A stretch of DNA of 40,987 bases from Thermoanaerobaculia bacterium. Its GTDB lineage: Bacteria; Acidobacteriota; Thermoanaerobaculia; Multivoradales; JAGPDF01. The position numbers were made by a program, and so were the translations under genes. Location of the stretch: contig JAGPDF010000007.1 in assembly GCA_018057705.1 (NCBI GenBank), forward strand, positions 65,125-106,111. Reading direction: 5' to 3'. Below are positions 17,837-25,923 of the stretch, piece by piece. Under the pieces are notes generated by a model that worked only from the letters and a program-made list of their open reading frames with translations, was not told where the DNA came from and searched no databases. Numbering within the stretch: the first letter of the stretch is position 1; each line of letters opens with the position of its first letter.

Positions 17837-19951
17837 ATGAGTCTCTCCCGGATCGAGTTCGTCCGCCGGCTGCGCCGGCTGTTCCGGCAGGTGGAGTTCC
17901 AGGTCTCGAAGCGGTTCGCGCTCTCGACGCGCGAGGACCGGATCTTCTTCGCGCTGGTGCCGACCGTGGGGCTCGTGGCGGGCGGGCTGGCGGTCATCGT
18001 GCAGCGGCTCTCCGAGTGGCTGCGGGTACTGCTCTGGGGGTACACCCCGAGCTTCGAGTTCGCAGTGCGGGCGGGCCTTTCGGGGTGGCGGGTACTCCTC
18101 GCCCTCGTCACCGGTGGCGTCCTGGTGGCGATTCTGCAGCGGCTGGCGAAAGCCCCGCTCGCCTCGCACGGGGTCTCGAGCCTCGTCGAGTCGGTGGCAC
18201 TTCATGGCGGGCGGCTGTCGGTGAAGCCGGTGCTCTTCTCGGCTGCGGCGGCGATCGCCACGGTCGGCTCCGGCGGGTCGCTGGGGCGCGAGGGGCCGAT
18301 GCTGCGCCTCGGGGCCGCCGTCTCCTCCTGGCTCGGGCAGCGCCTCGGGCTGTCGTCGCGGCGGCTCAAGATCCTTCTTGGCTGCGGTACTGCGGCCGGC
18401 TTCGCGGCGGCGTTCAACGTGCCGATCGGCGGCTCGCTGTTCGCCATGGAAGTGGTCCTCGGGAGCTTCGCGCTCGAGATCTTCGGACCGATCGTCGTCG
18501 CGGCGGTGCTCGCGACCCTGCTGTCGCGCGCCGCCGAGAGCGCCGCACCGATCTATCCGCTCGAGGGCTACGCGCTCGCCAGCCCCTGGGAGATCGGCTT
18601 TCACTTCGGCCTCGGGCTCGTCGGAGCCGTGGCGGCGGTCGCCTTCGTTCTCGGCGTGCGCCTCTTCGCCCGCCTCTTCCGCAAGATCGCGGTCGTGCCC
18701 GAGGCGGTCTTGCCCGTCTTCGGCCTCGCCCTCCTCGCCGGTCTCGGCTTCTTCTGGCCGGAGGTGCTCGGCAACGGATTCTCGACCATCACCTCGGCGT
18801 TGCGCGAGGAGTTCCCCTGGAGGCTCCTGGCGCTCCTCGCCGGTTTGAAGCTCATCGCCACGGCGCTCACCGCCGGAAGCGGTTGCCCCGGCGGCCACTT
18901 CACGCCATCGCTCTGCTTCGGCGCCCTGGTCGGCGGGGCCTACGGCGAGCTCGTCCACACCGCCTTCCCGCACGCCACCGCCTCGTCGGGCTCTTACGCC
19001 GCGGTCGGCATGGCGGCGGTCGCGGCGGGGAGCTCGCACGCGCCGCTGTCGGCGATCCTGATCCTCTTCGAGCTCACCGGCAACTACGACCTCATCCTGC
19101 CGTTGATGATCGCTGCGATCGTCTCCAGCATGGTGGCCAAGAGGCTCTATCCGTATTCGATCTACACCGAGCCGCTCGAACGCCGGGGCGTCGAGCTGTC
19201 GTGGCGGATGGAGGAGGCGGCGCTCGCCGGCCTGCGCGTCGAGGACCTGGTGCGCGACGATGCCGAGACCCTCCTGCCGACCGCGACCTACGCCGAAGTG
19301 GTGGACCGCTTTCTCGGCTCGAAGCGCCACCGCATTTTCGTCGTCGACGGCGAGCGGAACCTCCGCGGCTTCGTCTCCCTGCACGACATCAAGCATGCGC
19401 TACGCGCGACCGATTCGCTGTCGGTGAAGACGGCAGGCGATCTGATGGCGCCGGTGACCACGACGATCGGGATCGCCGACCGCCTGCACCGTGTCGCGGA
19501 GGATTTCGCGCGCAGTGATTTCGAGCGCCTGCCGGTGCTGGGAGATGACGGGCGATACCGCGGCGTGATCGCCAAGCGCGACCTGCTGGCGGTCTACGCG
19601 CAGGAGGTGCTCGGCCGCCCGGCGGTGCTCTCGACCTTCGTGGCGAGCGACCAGAACGGCACGCGCGGCACGGCCGTGGAGCTGCCGCCGGACTTCGCCT
19701 TGCGCTCGATCGCCGCGACCGAGGAGCTCGCCGGCCGCACCCTCGCCGAGTGCTCTCTGCCGCAGCGCTTCGCGGTACGCGTCATCGAGATCAAACGGCC
19801 GGGGCCGGCCGGGCCGGAGTGGATCGTCCCCGACGCCACGACCGTGGTCGGCTACGGCGACGAGCTCGTCGTGCTGGGACCCACGAAGCGAGTGGAGGCG
19901 CTCGCCGCCGGGCGATTCGACGATCCGATCGGCAGGGAAGGCGACGCGTGA
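17837..19951 (+). CDS. ClC chloride channel/antiporter with CBS and RCK-C-like domains
   Basis: The 704-residue inner-membrane protein carries ClC signatures: GSGGSLGREGPM with the gating Glu at E152 (GREGP), and GGHFTPSL (GHFTP at 353-357) as the third motif. The conserved Ser of GSGxP is replaced in part (GSGGS), as in the CBS-carrying bacterial branch. After the membrane part (to about 440) come two CBS domains (about 470-590; DLVRDDAETLLPTATYAEVV, then DLMAPVTTTIGIADRL), which bind adenine nucleotides, and a TrkA-C/RCK-C-like domain (about 615-695; VVGYGDELVVLGP). It moves chloride, perhaps in exchange for protons; whether channel or antiporter is not decided here. A small Cys-containing gene follows after 22 bases. 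Confidence 0.93.
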   Translation: MSLSRIEFVRRLRRLFRQVEFQVSKRFALSTREDRIFFALVPTVGLVAGGLAVIVQRLSEWLRVLLWGYTPSFEFAVRAGLSGWRVLLALVTGGVLVAILQRLAKAPLASHGVSSLVESVALHGGRLSVKPVLFSAAAAIATVGSGGSLGREGPMLRLGAAVSSWLGQRLGLSSRRLKILLGCGTAAGFAAAFNVPIGGSLFAMEVVLGSFALEIFGPIVVAAVLATLLSRAAESAAPIYPLEGYALASPWEIGFHFGLGLVGAVAAVAFVLGVRLFARLFRKIAVVPEAVLPVFGLALLAGLGFFWPEVLGNGFSTITSALREEFPWRLLALLAGLKLIATALTAGSGCPGGHFTPSLCFGALVGGAYGELVHTAFPHATASSGSYAAVGMAAVAAGSSHAPLSAILILFELTGNYDLILPLMIAAIVSSMVAKRLYPYSIYTEPLERRGVELSWRMEEAALAGLRVEDLVRDDAETLLPTATYAEVVDRFLGSKRHRIFVVDGERNLRGFVSLHDIKHALRATDSLSVKTAGDLMAPVTTTIGIADRLHRVAEDFARSDFERLPVLGDDGRYRGVIAKRDLLAVYAQEVLGRPAVLSTFVASDQNGTRGTAVELPPDFALRSIAATEELAGRTLAECSLPQRFAVRVIEIKRPGPAGPEWIVPDATTVVGYGDELVVLGPTKRVEALAAGRFDDPIGREGDA

Positions 19952-19973
19952 CCTCGTTCGGAGAAATGGGCCG

Positions 19974-20222
19974 ATGACGACGCCGGAGGCGGCGCTGCCG
20001 GTCGAGCCGGCGGAAGTCGCCCTGCTGCGGGCGAAAGCGGGCCTCTGTGGCTGCTGCCGGCACGGAGAGGTCCTGCGCTCGAAGCGCAGCGCTTTCCTGC
20101 GCTGCGCGCGCGCCGACCGCGACGAGCGCTATCCGCGCTATCCGGGGTTGCCGGTCGTCGCCTGCCGGGGGTTCGAAACTGCCGCCGCCGCGCAGCCCGC
20201 GGTGCAGGCTCCCGGCTGCTGA
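19974..20222 (+). CDS. Small Cys-containing protein
   Basis: The 82-residue protein has LCGCCRHGEVLRSKRSAFLR and then RYPRYPGLPVVACRGFE, giving a CGCC cluster plus later single cysteines. The arrangement (Cys pair, basic RSKRSAFLRC, RYP.YP.LPV..CRGFE) looks conserved and suggests a metal- or zinc-binding fold, though no named family is claimed. The ATG has GGAG about 12 bases upstream. It follows the ClC gene closely on the same strand and converges on the response regulator; TCCGC-AAAA-GCGGA between them may be a small shared terminator. Confidence 0.65.
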   Translation: MTTPEAALPVEPAEVALLRAKAGLCGCCRHGEVLRSKRSAFLRCARADRDERYPRYPGLPVVACRGFETAAAAQPAVQAPGC

Positions 20223-20240
20223 TCCGCAAAAGCGGAAGGA

Positions 20241-20900
20241 CTACTCGGAGTCTTCGGGCAACTCCACCATGCGGTGGCGCAGGGCGTAGCCCACGGCTTC
20301 GGCGCGATTGTTCAAGTGGAGCTTCTCGAGGATGTTGCGAAGGTGGAACTTGACCGTGTTCTCGCTGACGTTCAACTCCTTGGCGAGCTTGCGGTTGGAA
20401 GTCACGCCGCGGACCAGGAGCTCGAGCACTTCGCGCTCGCGCTCGGTCAGGTCGTCGGGATGGCGCTCCTTCTCGGCGCTGCGGCGAGGCTGGGCGAATT
20501 CGGCAAGCACCCGGCGGGCGAGTCCCGGGGTGAGCGCCGGTTCGCCTCGGGTGACGCCGTCGAGCAGCGCGAAGAAGCTCGCCGACTCCAGGTTCTTCTG
20601 CATGTAGCCCTGGGCCCCCGACTTGATCGCTTCGAACAGCGGCGCGTCGTCCTCGGAGGCGGTCAGGACCACCACCTTGACCTCGGGCGCTTCGGCCTTG
20701 AGCAGGCGCGTCGCGGCGATACCGTCGAGCTCGGGCATCGAGAGGTCCATCAGGATGACCTCGGGGCGCAGGCGCTTGCCGAGCTCGACCGCTTCACGGC
20801 CGTTCTTGGCCTCTCCCACGACCTCGTGGCCCCGGCTCTCGAGGAGGCTCTTCAGGCTGTCCCGGAAGAGGGCATGATCGTCTGCGATGAGTATTCTCAT
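20241..20900 (-). CDS. NarL/FixJ-family response regulator
   Basis: The 219-residue regulator has a receiver domain with the acidic pair D7/D8, phospho-acceptor D52 (VILMDLSMPELDG), T80 and K102, all key residues present. A LuxR-type helix-turn-helix follows (DLTEREREVLELLVRGVTSN and SENTVKFHLRNILEKL). It activates or represses genes when phosphorylated by the kinase encoded just upstream; the two genes overlap by 4 bases (ATGA). A good ribosome site (GGGAGG) precedes the ATG, and a TAGAAT sequence 13 bases before it could be an internal promoter. Targets cannot be told from this window. Confidence 0.96.
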   Translation of the reverse strand: MRILIADDHALFRDSLKSLLESRGHEVVGEAKNGREAVELGKRLRPEVILMDLSMPELDGIAATRLLKAEAPEVKVVVLTASEDDAPLFEAIKSGAQGYMQKNLESASFFALLDGVTRGEPALTPGLARRVLAEFAQPRRSAEKERHPDDLTEREREVLELLVRGVTSNRKLAKELNVSENTVKFHLRNILEKLHLNNRAEAVGYALRHRMVELPEDSE

Positions 20901-22318
20901 GATGCCTCCCGGGATTCTACTGGAGTGGGGAGTCTAAATGTCCACTGGGTCCCCTGGCCAGGGGCGGTCCGGAGCTCGACCCTGGCGCCGATGCTCTCGG
21001 CCCGTTCGCGGATGGTGAGCAGCCCGAAATGCGGGAACTCGCCGCGCGGCGGAATGGTCGGGTCGAAGCCGGCGCCGTCATCGTACACGACCAGCTCGAG
21101 GCCGGTCGGCAGCTGCCGCAGGCTTACCGAGACGAGATTGGCGCGCGAGTGCTTGCGGGCATTGGCGAGCGCCTCCTGGGTCATGCGCAGGAGCTGCAGC
21201 TCGGCGCCGGGGGTGAGGATCGGCACTCCCTCGGCCACGAAGGTGGCGTCGATTCCGGTCTCGGTCTCCCATTTCTCCACGAAAGTCGCCAGGGCCGCCC
21301 CGAAATCGAGGTCGGGATTGGCCGCCAGCCGCAGGCCGACGATTCCTTCGCGCACGTCGGAGTAGACCTCCCGGGCGGCGGCGGCGAGCTGGTCGAGCTG
21401 GCTGTCGGCCTCCTCGAGCCTGCCGCTGCGCAGGTAGCCCTGGACCGCTTGCGCCTTGGTGTTGACGTAGGCGAGCACCTGCGCCAGCCCGTCGTGCATC
21501 TCGTGGGCGAGGCGCAGGCGTTCTTCGGAGGCGGCGAGCTCGCCGGCACGCCGATGCAGCTCGGCGTTGTCGATGGCGATCGCCGCACTGACGGCGAAGT
21601 GCCCCAGCGTCGCCTCGTCATTGGCGTCGAACGGTGTGCCGTCGACCTTGTCGCAGAGGTAGAGATTGCCGCGGAACGGCATCTTGCAGGGGATCGGGAC
21701 GGCCAGCAGCGACTTCATCGGCGGATGGTTCGCCGGGAAGCCGACGCTCTCCGGATGCCCGGAGAGCTCGGAAACCCGCATCGCATGGCCGTGGTGCAGG
21801 GTGACGCCGAGCACTCCCCGGCCGACGGGTGGCGAACCGATCCTCGAGCGCTCTGCCGGATCGATGCCGGAAGTCACGAACGCCAGAATGCCGCCGGCTT
21901 CGGCCAGCACCGACAGCGCGCCGTATTTCGTGGCGACGAGCTGGCGCGCCTGGTCGACGACCTTCTGCAGCACGACCTCCTCGGAGAGCTCGGAGAAGAC
22001 CAGGAGGCCTGCCTGACGCAGCGCCGTGAGCTCGCGGTTCTTGCGCTCGAGCTGCAGGTGAATACGCTCGATCACGTCGAAGACACCACCCAGGAAAAAG
22101 AGCGTGGCGACGAAGACGAAGCCGTCGAGCAGGAGGTTCCCGCCCCACCCGGTGAGGTAGGGAAACAATGCGTGCCGGGCGGTCTCGAGCACCACCACGA
22201 AGCCCAGCGAAGCGGCGAACGCAATCCATTTGAGCCGCCGGATCGTGAGCGGCCTCGCGTCGTCGCTCGGGTGGCTCCTGGGGGAGTGCGGGTGGTGGGG
22301 GTGGGTGTCGGGGCTCAC
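20897..22318 (-). CDS. Membrane sensor histidine kinase (HisKA_3/NarX type) with GAF domain
   Basis: The 473-residue kinase has a His/Pro-rich start, two membrane helices (about 31-50 and 62-81), a GAF-type sensor domain (about 113-252), a HisKA_3 dimer helix with H275 in AHEMHDGLAQVLAYV, and an ATPase domain (EALANARKHSRAN for the N box, YDDGAGFDP for G1). It phosphorylates the adjacent NarL-type regulator. Only a short loop lies between the helices, so sensing is probably by the membrane or the GAF domain. It starts at a GTG overlapping the DUF2892 stop, with no ribosome site, so it depends on upstream translation; a strong hairpin covers this junction. Confidence 0.95.
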   Translation of the reverse strand: MSPDTHPHHPHSPRSHPSDDARPLTIRRLKWIAFAASLGFVVVLETARHALFPYLTGWGGNLLLDGFVFVATLFFLGGVFDVIERIHLQLERKNRELTALRQAGLLVFSELSEEVVLQKVVDQARQLVATKYGALSVLAEAGGILAFVTSGIDPAERSRIGSPPVGRGVLGVTLHHGHAMRVSELSGHPESVGFPANHPPMKSLLAVPIPCKMPFRGNLYLCDKVDGTPFDANDEATLGHFAVSAAIAIDNAELHRRAGELAASEERLRLAHEMHDGLAQVLAYVNTKAQAVQGYLRSGRLEEADSQLDQLAAAAREVYSDVREGIVGLRLAANPDLDFGAALATFVEKWETETGIDATFVAEGVPILTPGAELQLLRMTQEALANARKHSRANLVSVSLRQLPTGLELVVYDDGAGFDPTIPPRGEFPHFGLLTIRERAESIGARVELRTAPGQGTQWTFRLPTPVESREAS

Positions 22319-22518
22319 TCGCGCAGGGATCCGATACGCAACAGAGCGTATATCGGATCCCAGCCGAGGGCACCGGTAGCAAGGGGAACCCAGGAAAACA
22401 GCAGCAGGCCGACCCGCAGGATCCCCTCCACGGCGCCGGAGGTCGCCACCGCGATCATGGCGATTCCGACCAGGATGCGCAGGATTCGCTCCCAGCGTGC
22501 GATGTTTTTGGATGCCAT
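22315..22518 (-). CDS. DUF2892 (YgaP-type) small membrane protein
   Basis: The 67-residue protein starts MASKNIARWERILRILVGIA and has two hydrophobic segments (LRILVGIAMIAVATSG and VGLLLFSWVPLATGALGW), matching DUF2892 membrane proteins, which often accompany sulfur-transfer or redox genes. A GAGGAG sits about 14 bases upstream of the ATG. It is the first gene of the kinase/regulator operon with a GTGA overlap, so it may modulate or be sensed by the kinase; this is inference from position. The open frame continues upstream to 22680 but only this part matches the family. Confidence 0.8.
   Translation of the reverse strand: MASKNIARWERILRILVGIAMIAVATSGAVEGILRVGLLLFSWVPLATGALGWDPIYALLRIGSLRE
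22326..22361 (-). promoter_or_regulatory. 14-bp stem-loop over the DUF2892/kinase junction
   Basis: GGGATCCGAT pairs with ATCGGATCCC and ACGC with GCGT, around an AACAGA loop, with a two-base bulge (AT at 22350-22351). It lies in the last codons of DUF2892, 8 bases before the kinase GTG in transcript order. It may slow ribosomes, hide the kinase start, or mark an mRNA cut site. Confidence 0.6.
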
Positions 22519-22639
22519 GAAGTGGTCGCGTCTCCTCGGAGATGGAGTAGAGGGACCATGATTCACCCGAGGCTTCGGGAAAACGCTGAATCGGGTGGCG
22601 CAGGTGCTGCCCGCAGGGGTAGGAGTGCCCCGGGCGCGA

Positions 22640-22645
22640 TAGACT
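22640..22645 (+). promoter_or_regulatory. TANNNT -10 box for deoC
   Basis: TAGACT ends 9 bases before the ATG at 22655. No ribosome site lies between, which suggests a leaderless transcript. Confidence 0.4.
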
Positions 22646-22654
22646 CCAGGTGCC

Positions 22655-23587
22655 ATGTCAGGTCGAGCACCGCTGCGCACGTTGAATTACGGGCCCCTAC
22701 CTTCGTCCGAGAGCGTCAGGGTCGATGCCGTCGGCATCGAGGAGCGCGCCGCCGCGCTCGCCAAGCGCTCGATCAAGAAAGAGGCCAAGCGCGCCGGAAT
22801 CCGGCTGGCGATTTCGATGATCGATCTGACTACGCTCGAAGGCAAGGACTCGGAGGGCAAGGTCCTGCAGCTCTGCCAGAAGGCGCGCCACCCCCTGCCG
22901 GGCGACGCGAGCGTCCCGGCGGTCGCCGCGGTCTGCGTCTACCCCAACTTCGTGGCCGTCGCCCGCCGCGGGCTCGCCGGGACACCCATCCAGGTCGCCT
23001 CGGTCGCGACCGGCTTCCCGTCCGGGCTCGTGCCGCTGCCCGTGAAGCTCGATGAGACCCGGCGGGCCGTCGAGTTTGGCGCCGACGAAGTAGACATGGT
23101 CATCGACCGTGGCGCTTTCCTCTCGGGCGACTTCGCCCGGGTCGCCGACGAGATCTCCGCCGTGAAGGAGGCCTGCGGCCGGGCTCACCTCAAGGTGATC
23201 CTCGAAACCGGCGAGCTCCTGACCTACGACAACGTCCGCCGCGCCTCGGACCTGGCGATCGCCGCCGGGGCCGATTTCATCAAGACCTCGACCGGCAAGA
23301 TCCAACCTGCGGCGACGCCCGGAGTCGTCCTGGTGATGCTCGAAGCAATTCGTGACCACTACCTCGCCACCGGCCGAAAGATCGGCATGAAGCCTGCCGG
23401 CGGTGTGCGCACGACGAAGCAGGCGCTGCACATGCTGGTGCTGGTCAAGGAGACCCTGGGGGACGCCTGGCTCACTCCCGGCCTCTTCCGCATCGGAGCG
23501 TCGACGCTCACCAACGATCTCCTGATGCAGTTGGTCAAGGAATCCACGGGCGCCTATCAGAGTGCGGACTACTTCTCGAACGACTGA
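22655..23587 (+). CDS. deoC: Deoxyribose-phosphate aldolase
   Basis: The 310-residue class I aldolase splits 2-deoxyribose-5-phosphate into glyceraldehyde-3-phosphate and acetaldehyde. The Schiff-base Lys is K210 in DFIKTSTGKIQPAAT; K246 in IGMKPAGGVR and D147 in DEVDMVIDRG complete the site. It has about 40 N-terminal residues beyond the core, like the longer branch of the family. An aldehyde dehydrogenase gene 3 kb downstream could oxidise the acetaldehyde, as in known deoC-ALDH gene pairs, though other genes lie between. A TAGACT box just upstream suggests leaderless transcription. Confidence 0.96.
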   Translation: MSGRAPLRTLNYGPLPSSESVRVDAVGIEERAAALAKRSIKKEAKRAGIRLAISMIDLTTLEGKDSEGKVLQLCQKARHPLPGDASVPAVAAVCVYPNFVAVARRGLAGTPIQVASVATGFPSGLVPLPVKLDETRRAVEFGADEVDMVIDRGAFLSGDFARVADEISAVKEACGRAHLKVILETGELLTYDNVRRASDLAIAAGADFIKTSTGKIQPAATPGVVLVMLEAIRDHYLATGRKIGMKPAGGVRTTKQALHMLVLVKETLGDAWLTPGLFRIGASTLTNDLLMQLVKESTGAYQSADYFSND

Positions 23588-23651
23588 ACCCCCGGGCCCA
23601 CGAATCCGGACAGAGCGATAGGATCAGTTCGAGCACCGGACCTCCCCGACC

Positions 23652-24428
23652 GTGTATCGCCAACCCCGCAGCGGCTTCAGCCGCGTCCCCTTCATCCAGG
23701 CCTGCACCGTCACCTGGGACGGCCTCGAGACCGCCTGTCTGGTCTGCAACATTTCGATCCTCGGCGTCTACCTGCACCTCGAGGCGCCGCTCGAGCGCCG
23801 CCGCGAAGTGACGTTGCGCTTTCAGCTCGCCGACGGTGGCCCGGAGATCGAGGCCGCGGCCGTGGTCACCTGGGTGAACGAGATCCCTCCCGAAGGCGCG
23901 ACCGGTCTGCCGCTGGGCTGCGGGCTGCGCTTCTTGCGGGTTGCCGCTGACGACCTGCGGCGCATCGCGGCGCTGGTCGCGGCCTACGTCGCCGCTCCCC
24001 AGGAGCACGCCGGAGTCGGTGTCGGCCAGCCGTTCACCGGCCGGGTGCGGATTCCGTTCATCGCTACCTGCACGCTCACCGGCAGGTTCGGCATCCGGCA
24101 CGCAAGCCTCTGCAACCTGAGCGTCCTCGGGGTCTACGTGGCGCTCGAGGATATGCCGGCGTTGGGCGCCCGCGGCCGGATCTCGTTCCATCTCCCGCGC
24201 GCCAGCGAAGAGTTCCGCGCCGAGGTTCGGGTCTGTTGGCAGAACCCCGAGTTTCCGGCGCGCGCCCACGCGCTGCCACCGGGTTGCGGCCTCTGTTTCG
24301 AGAACCTCGAACCGAAACAGGAGGACCTGCTGCGCAGCCTGGTCGCCGAGTATCAGCGCAACCTGGTGCACTCCGCCAGGGCTGCGGGCGCCGAGGGTAC
24401 CGCCGGAGCTACCGGCACGGCCCGCTGA
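23652..24428 (+). CDS. Tandem PilZ-domain protein
   Basis: The 258-residue protein starts at a GTG and has two PilZ-like beta-barrel repeats (about 8-118 and 128-235). Each begins with a basic R.PF/R.R.PF segment and contains the second PilZ motif: CNISILGVYL in the first and CNLSVLGVYV in the second. The first motif (RxxxR), which binds cyclic di-GMP, is imperfect in both: RSGFSR has the wrong spacing and the second has only RVR. Both repeats end with GLPLGCGLRF or LPPGCGLCF, so they arose by duplication. Cyclic di-GMP binding is therefore uncertain. Its 3' end overlaps the converging glycosylase gene by 20 bases. Confidence 0.85.
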   Translation: MYRQPRSGFSRVPFIQACTVTWDGLETACLVCNISILGVYLHLEAPLERRREVTLRFQLADGGPEIEAAAVVTWVNEIPPEGATGLPLGCGLRFLRVAADDLRRIAALVAAYVAAPQEHAGVGVGQPFTGRVRIPFIATCTLTGRFGIRHASLCNLSVLGVYVALEDMPALGARGRISFHLPRASEEFRAEVRVCWQNPEFPARAHALPPGCGLCFENLEPKQEDLLRSLVAEYQRNLVHSARAAGAEGTAGATGTAR

Positions 24429-25227
24429 GCCCGCCGGCGTCGTCCAACCCGATCCCGGCCGCCCGCAGTGCCGCGTCGACCTGACCCGCCCAGTCGTGAT
24501 GGGCGGAGGGGGAGGCCGGGCTGGGGTGCGGGATCCGCGTCACCGTCGGAGCTCCTGCGGAACCGGCCTTCCGATCCTCCGAGCCAGCCGCGTCATTTCC
24601 GATTGCCCGGCGGACGGCTGCTTCGGCGACCGCTCCGACGGCGACGACGCGGCGTACCGCGAGCACCGCCACGACTTCGGCGAGGGCGGCGTCGCAGACC
24701 GCCTCGATGGCGGCGCGTTCGACGCGTGGCAGCTTCTCGGGCGTCAGGTTTCTTCCACCCGCCTCGAGGAATCCGAGCGGACACCAGTTCCAGACGAAAG
24801 CGCGGGCGAAGAAGCGCTCCGGCGTGCCGAATCGGGACCGCGCCCAGCCCCAGAGGCGCGCCCCCGAGACCTCGCTGCGCCGGCAGGCGAAGCCCTGCAC
24901 CGGGCGCTTCGGGTGTTCGGCGGGCGGACGCGAGACGGCGCCCTCGATGCCGAGCCAGTCGCGCACCATGCCGATCTCGCCGAACGGCACGCCGGTCTGC
25001 ATCATGCCGAACGGGCCGGGGTTCATGCCGACGAACAGGAGCTCCTTCGGGCCGCGCCCCCAGCGCTCGAGATAGAGCTCGAGCGGTTCGCGGGCGTAGA
25101 CCAGCGGGTTGTAGACGAACGCTACCGGCGGCGCGAAGTCGAGCGCGCCGGCCGCGCCGGCGAGGCGCCGCGTCAGAGGGACGAGCGACGGGGTCTGGCC
25201 TGCGGCGGGCAGGAACGGGTCGGGCAT
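24409..25227 (-). CDS. SMUG1-type uracil-DNA glycosylase
   Basis: The 272-residue enzyme removes uracil (and related bases) from DNA to start base-excision repair. The SMUG1 motif GMNPGPFGMMQTGVPFG lies at residues 67-83, holding the catalytic Asn. The second motif, RIPHPSPASP, holds the catalytic His near the C-terminus. Animal-type SMUG1 proteins also occur in scattered bacteria, so this is the less common uracil glycosylase family. The ATG is chosen for family length and because TACGCT precedes it by 8 bases; upstream in-frame codons overlap the divergent acyltransferase gene. No ribosome site is seen. Confidence 0.93.
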   Translation of the reverse strand: MPDPFLPAAGQTPSLVPLTRRLAGAAGALDFAPPVAFVYNPLVYAREPLELYLERWGRGPKELLFVGMNPGPFGMMQTGVPFGEIGMVRDWLGIEGAVSRPPAEHPKRPVQGFACRRSEVSGARLWGWARSRFGTPERFFARAFVWNWCPLGFLEAGGRNLTPEKLPRVERAAIEAVCDAALAEVVAVLAVRRVVAVGAVAEAAVRRAIGNDAAGSEDRKAGSAGAPTVTRIPHPSPASPSAHHDWAGQVDAALRAAGIGLDDAGGLSGPCR

Positions 25228-25235
25228 CGAGAAGG

Positions 25236-25241
25236 AGCGTA
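25236..25241 (-). promoter_or_regulatory. TANNNT -10 box for SMUG1-type gene
   Basis: TACGCT on the minus strand ends 8 bases before the ATG at 25227, with no ribosome site between. Confidence 0.4.
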
Positions 25242-25262
25242 ACAGGCGGAACGGGCGGTAGG

Positions 25263-25898
25263 ATGGCCTCCGTCTTGAGCTACGCACCGATCTCCGACTA
25301 CCCGCGACGGGCCCACTTCGACTTCTATCGCTCGCATCCGTCGCCGTTCTACTCGGTCACTTTCGAGCTCGACGCGGGGCGCCTGCGCGAGCGGCTCGCC
25401 GACGAAGGGGCGCCGGTCTACGCCGGCCTCTGCTGGCACTTCCACCGGGCGCTTCTCACGCTGCCGGCTTTCCGTGTGCGCCTGGCGGGCGATGAGCTCG
25501 TGCTCCACGACCGATTGCGAATGGGACTGACGGTGCCGGCGCCGCGCCGTACCTTCACTTTCGCCACCTTCGAATGGCAGCCGGACTGGGCGGCGTTCGC
25601 CGCCTCCGCCCGCGGCGTGCTCGCCCGCGCCTCCGAGACCATCGACTTGACCGGCGGCAGCGAGCCCGACTTCGCCTACTACACGGCGTTGCCGAAGATC
25701 CCCTTCGCCGCTTTCACGCACGTGACGCTCACCGACCCGACTGCCGGCCAGCCGGGCACGGCGTTCGGCAAGCTCGCCTCTCGCGAAGGGCGACTCGTGG
25801 TGCCGGCCGGCGTCCAGGTCAACCACCTGTTCATCGACGGTGGCGATCTGGGCGATCTCTACGAGGCCGTTCAGGCGAGTTTCAACAGCCCCGGCTGA
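25263..25898 (+). CDS. Chloramphenicol acetyltransferase-like acyltransferase (CatA fold)
   Basis: The 211-residue protein has the CAT fold. It starts ISDYPRRAHFDFYRSHPSPF, continues with PVYAGLCWHFHRALLTLPAF, and keeps the catalytic motif as NHLFIDGGDLGDLY, where H and D match the H-x3-DG of CAT. Classical CATs have HHAVCDG; here the first His is Asn and the Cys is Ile. Resistance activity is not implied; many chromosomal members have unknown acceptors. The ATG at 25263 is the upstream choice; a TTG at 25275 (LSYAPIS) lies 10 bases after TAGGAT and is an alternative. Divergent from the SMUG1-type gene by 35 bases. Confidence 0.85.
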   Translation: MASVLSYAPISDYPRRAHFDFYRSHPSPFYSVTFELDAGRLRERLADEGAPVYAGLCWHFHRALLTLPAFRVRLAGDELVLHDRLRMGLTVPAPRRTFTFATFEWQPDWAAFAASARGVLARASETIDLTGGSEPDFAYYTALPKIPFAAFTHVTLTDPTAGQPGTAFGKLASREGRLVVPAGVQVNHLFIDGGDLGDLYEAVQASFNSPG

Positions 25899-25923
25899 GC
25901 GGGGGCGCCCGACCGCCCGGGTC

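Noticed and set aside
25263-25898. Chloramphenicol resistance gene
   Set aside because: The fold and the H-x3-DG motif are present, but HHAVCDG is altered to NHLFIDG and the context is chromosomal; only a CAT-like acyltransferase is supported.
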